In this document: piece after piece, positions 56,232 through 58,990 of the stretch | Layout: every line of letters begins with the position of its first letter | How positions within the stretch are numbered: the first letter of the stretch is position 1 | Assembly: GCA_023150875.1 (NCBI GenBank) | Contig: JAKLKC010000043.1 | Coordinates: 1-58,990 of the forward strand | Direction: 5' to 3' | From: Myxococcota bacterium | Lineage (GTDB): Bacteria > Myxococcota_A > UBA796 > UBA9615 > JAKLKC01 | DNA length: 58,990 bases | Position numbers and translations under genes: made by a program | The notes under the pieces: model-generated | Database searches by the model: none | What the model was told of the DNA's origin: nothing | The model's input: only the letters and a program-made list of their open reading frames with translations

Positions 56232-58990
56232 ATGGGATGCGGCAGGGGTAGGGGGACGGGAGCCGGTCCATGCGGGTCCGCCGCACTCTCGGTGGGGAGC
56301 TGCGGGTGCGGGCCATTCGGTGGCGGGGTCCATGCGCCCTGCGAACGACCACGGCGCGCGGCCCCGCCGGCCTCGGTCCGTGCCGGCCTCGCGCGGAGAT
56401 CCGCGAAGCGATGGGTACCCAGCCCTCCGGAGGTCGATCGCGCGCGGCTCGGGAACCTCATGCCCTGGCTCCGGCCCGCCTTCGCCTCCGCGAGCGCCGT
56501 CCTGGGGAGCGGAGGGAGGCGGTTCGTGGATGCCCCCGGCGACGCCGGGGCCGGACGTGCCGGCTCGGAACAGCCACTCCACGAGCACTCCCGTCGCATC
56601 GTCGCGGCGATGCCCTGGCTGAAGGGGGCGTTGAGCGCGCTGGACGGTTTCCCGCATCCGGGGGCCCCTCCCCCGTTCCAGGCTCCCCCGTCCCAGGCTC
56701 CCTCGGCGCGCGCCCCGTCTCGCCGCTCCAACCCCCGCCGCCAGGGCGGGGTTCGCCTGTCGCCCTCGGACGAGCGGATCGCACGGGCGCTACCCTGGCT
56801 TCGCTCCGTCCTGGAGCACCGGGCGGCCTGGTCCCCCGCTTGCGGCTGTGCCTCGACCGTGGGCCCGCTGGCAACCCTTTCCAACCCGATCATGGGCCGG
56901 CGGCCCCAGCCATCACTTGCAATGATCCGGCTCCTGGAGGCCCAGGCCCGGGCCTGGCGGGAGTTCACGCCGGAGTCCTTCCGCCTCTGGACGCAGGAGG
57001 GGGCAGCCGGCCCCTTCGTTGGCACCGTGGCGGTGGCGGTCCCGCCGAGCCAGCCATCCAAGCCCGTGCATGGGAAGGATCCGTCGACCCCGCTCGGGAA
57101 GCAGCCCCAAGGCGTTCCGTGGAGCAAGGATCCCCCACCGGACGATGGCGGTCTCACCCTCGACGATCCCTGGGACGAACCCCGGACGGGGGTGTCCCAC
57201 TGGGAGTTCTCGGTCATGGCCAACGGGCTGGCGGGCGTAGACATCCTGAACGAGCGGCGAAGGGAGCACGGCACGGCGGCGGAGCTGCTAAGGGACGCGG
57301 AGCGCCTCGGGATCGGGTGGCTCCGGCAGCTCGGAGACGCGGACGCGCATCTCGACACGATGTGGAAGGGGTGCTGGGCTTACGCGGACCTCGATTCGGC
57401 GGACAACTACTGGCGCCTGTGGAGTGACGACGACGAGGCTGACGTCATTGAACCGGGCTGGCGTTGCCCGCCGGGCACGGCCCCGACGCCCGCGGTCTGG
57501 TCGCCACCCGCCGCGTTGCCGGGATGCTCGGATCCGCCCCCCGACGTCTGCCCGACCACGGGAGGGCCCACGTTCTGCGCCGTCCCAGCCCAGTCGCCGG
57601 CGGTCATGTCCGACGCCCTGATGGACGTCGCCGTTGCCGCGGAGGACCGGGGGATCGCGGGGGTCCTGCCCGTCCTCATCGGCCACGGGGACCGCGGGGA
57701 GAGGGAGGAGGATCCGTGTGTCAGCCTGCGATACTACGATTGGGAGTATGTCAACGAAGGTGGGTTCCGCCAGACTGGCCCGGCTGTGGCCCTCTTCGAG
57801 CTCCACCCCGTCGACGACCTCCTCGCCCTCACGGGTGGGGTCAACGAGGACGTTCTCCTCGCTGAGTTCATGCGACAGCTCATCGGCAACCGCCCGGGAC
57901 GGTGGGGGACGGGGACCTCCCTTCGCTACGTCCAACTCGGCAACGAGATGGTGGGTACCACCTGCGGGGCTGCCCTGGGGTGGCTCATCCTCCGGCTGAG
58001 CGAGCTGGCGGACCGGTGCGAGCCCAGCCTCGTCCGCGTCTTCCCGGGCCTGGCCAGCCCCAGCAACCGCCCCGACCACCCCACCGATCCCGTGGTGGAC
58101 GTCATGTACCTGCGCCGCACCGAGGACGACCTGAACGAGGTCTTCTACCACGTCGTGCGCGCCGCCCTCCTGGTCCGGGTCGAGTCCGGAGTCGCCGCCG
58201 ATGCGACCCGCTTCGAAACGGCGATGCCGGGGATCGAGCGCGCATGGACCGCGGACCCCAGCACCTCCCTCTGGGGATACATCAACCATCAGCTCTACAC
58301 CGTATACACGGAGGCCGATCTCCCGAGCACCATCTTCCCCATCGACATCGCAAGCCTCTCCGACGCCCTGCTCACCACCCTCAAGGAGTGGTGCGCGGTG
58401 AACCTTCAGGCCCCCTTCCAGGTCATGGACTTCCACTGGTACAACAGCCGCGGGGGGCCCGGCGCGTTCCTCTACCTCCACACCCTGCCCCTCCTGCTGA
58501 ATCGGATCCGGTTCGTGATGGGAAGCTGGTGGGATGGCGGCGGGGTCATCCCCGTCTGGTGTACCGAGACGGGGATCTCCAGCGACCGCAACCCCACCCA
58601 CGTCGCCGCGAGGCGCGCGGCGGCCGAGGACGGGGCGGGGGACTTCTTCACCTGCTACGCCCACGTCCCGAGCTGCGCCAACCACGGCCCCCTCGGCGGC
58701 GGACCCGAGCCCCCGGACCCCATGGGGGCGGACGCGGCGGCCTTCGAGTACCGCATCGACCCCGCGCTCGTGCAGGCCCTCGCGGACCTGGGTGATCCCG
58801 CAGACGCCTTCCCAGACCCGCCCGAGCACTGGCCGGAGTGGGTGTTCACCTCCGAGTTCGAGCAGGCCATCCAGATCTGGACCCGCTTCGCCATGCTCGC
58901 TGGGAGTGGCGTCGAGAAGACCTGGTGGTACGCCAACGTCGTGTCCGAGACGGACCAGACGGAGCTCCCCACGGAGTTCTACAGCTTCGG
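56232..58990 (+). CDS. clan GH-A-like glycoside hydrolase with repeated N-terminal motif (partial)
   Basis: The frame is open from before 56232 to the window end (~920 codons, no stop), so the gene is truncated on the right. The start is uncertain; the ATG at 56232 is the most upstream, and no signal peptide is visible. Three copies of a short helix motif (MPWLRP at 56460, AMPWLKGAL at 56610, ALPWLRSVL at 56790) lie in the N-terminal ~200 residues. The C-terminal half looks like a TIM-barrel glycosidase: 'YVQLGNEMVG' (Glu572 as acid/base) and 'WCTETGISSD' (Glu779 as nucleophile), with 'VMDFHWYNSRG' between them. Substrate unknown. Confidence 0.65.
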   Translation, partial: MGCGRGRGTGAGPCGSAALSVGSCGCGPFGGGVHAPCERPRRAAPPASVRAGLARRSAKRWVPSPPEVDRARLGNLMPWLRPAFASASAVLGSGGRRFVDAPGDAGAGRAGSEQPLHEHSRRIVAAMPWLKGALSALDGFPHPGAPPPFQAPPSQAPSARAPSRRSNPRRQGGVRLSPSDERIARALPWLRSVLEHRAAWSPACGCASTVGPLATLSNPIMGRRPQPSLAMIRLLEAQARAWREFTPESFRLWTQEGAAGPFVGTVAVAVPPSQPSKPVHGKDPSTPLGKQPQGVPWSKDPPPDDGGLTLDDPWDEPRTGVSHWEFSVMANGLAGVDILNERRREHGTAAELLRDAERLGIGWLRQLGDADAHLDTMWKGCWAYADLDSADNYWRLWSDDDEADVIEPGWRCPPGTAPTPAVWSPPAALPGCSDPPPDVCPTTGGPTFCAVPAQSPAVMSDALMDVAVAAEDRGIAGVLPVLIGHGDRGEREEDPCVSLRYYDWEYVNEGGFRQTGPAVALFELHPVDDLLALTGGVNEDVLLAEFMRQLIGNRPGRWGTGTSLRYVQLGNEMVGTTCGAALGWLILRLSELADRCEPSLVRVFPGLASPSNRPDHPTDPVVDVMYLRRTEDDLNEVFYHVVRAALLVRVESGVAADATRFETAMPGIERAWTADPSTSLWGYINHQLYTVYTEADLPSTIFPIDIASLSDALLTTLKEWCAVNLQAPFQVMDFHWYNSRGGPGAFLYLHTLPLLLNRIRFVMGSWWDGGGVIPVWCTETGISSDRNPTHVAARRAAAEDGAGDFFTCYAHVPSCANHGPLGGGPEPPDPMGADAAAFEYRIDPALVQALADLGDPADAFPDPPEHWPEWVFTSEFEQAIQIWTRFAMLAGSGVEKTWWYANVVSETDQTELPTEFYSF

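Noticed and set aside
56270-57427. 385-codon plus-strand frame
   Set aside because: Arg/Pro/Gly-rich; the frame starting at a multiple of three carries the PWL repeats and the glycosidase motifs and stays open to the window end.
57288-58829. 513-codon minus-strand frame at the right edge
   Set aside because: It lies opposite a plus-strand frame with coherent glycosidase motifs; its own product is Gly/Glu/Arg-rich with no domain.

Overview
The window is GC-rich bacterial DNA from a gene-dense chromosome with many translationally coupled genes (ATGA, GTGA and TTGA overlaps). Several traits point to a myxobacteria-like lineage (Myxococcota or the former Deltaproteobacteria). These are lipoproteins with Asp-rich linkers after the lipobox, a VWA lipoprotein with thrombospondin type-3 repeats, an AgmX/PglI-type C-terminal domain, pentapeptide-repeat, SGNH and HtrA proteins, and a likely sigma-54 promoter. 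This lineage call is inference from gene content; there is no rRNA or marker phylogeny here.

Layout. 0.1-8.1 kb: a PqqD-like/YkgJ Cys-cluster protein, a coupled ketosynthase pair (one active, one lacking the active-site Cys), a tandem universal stress protein with a CPA2 antiporter fused to a PTS EIIA domain, a secreted Tyr-rich protein and a GlsB-like membrane peptide. 8.1-12.2 kb: an accessory three-gene operon (unknown protein, coiled-coil protein, tRNA-guanine-transglycosylase/DpdA-like enzyme) divergent from a ParE-type toxin-antitoxin pair. 12.2-24 kb: a flippase coupled to prolyl-tRNA synthetase, a GH5-like lipoprotein without its nucleophile divergent from an HtrA protease, a TPR protein, an AgmX-type protein, a PduO-type cobalamin adenosyltransferase beside a MITE-like palindromic element, a secreted protein and a pentapeptide-repeat membrane protein. 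24-29 kb: a VWA lipoprotein, a membrane protein and a kinase-less PhoR-like sensor. 29-33.2 kb: a two-ATPase operon behind a promoter that carries four CGTACG boxes at a 16-bp period. 33.3-39 kb: alpha/beta hydrolase, SGNH hydrolase, and two proteins of unknown function.

39-44.5 kb is a five-gene operon (LolA-like protein, two FtsX-family permeases, ABC ATPase, outer-membrane beta-barrel), probably an envelope lipid or lipoprotein transport machine. 44.8-54.3 kb is a denitrification/nitrate block. A Cu nitrite reductase fused to cytochrome c (nirK), nirV and an SCO-like copper chaperone lie on the plus strand behind a sigma-54-like promoter. On the minus strand are a b-type membrane protein, a nitrate-reductase-like molybdoenzyme, a four-cluster ferredoxin, a Rieske protein, a small membrane protein and NarK. 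54.4-59 kb is accessory: a gene fragment, a HigBA module whose toxin is frameshifted at a GA repeat, hexanucleotide repeats, a small unknown protein, and a clan GH-A-like glycosidase with a repeated N-terminal motif that runs off the right edge.

The most notable observations are: (1) a 203-bp palindromic element with CTAG target duplications inserted in frame in the SCO signal peptide, possibly supplying a replacement start and n-region; (2) the TGT/DpdA-like operon without any known Dpd partners; (3) the two-ATPase operon with its CGTACG array; (4) pseudo-enzymes (KS without Cys, GH5 without nucleophile); (5) a possibly phase-variable HigB toxin.
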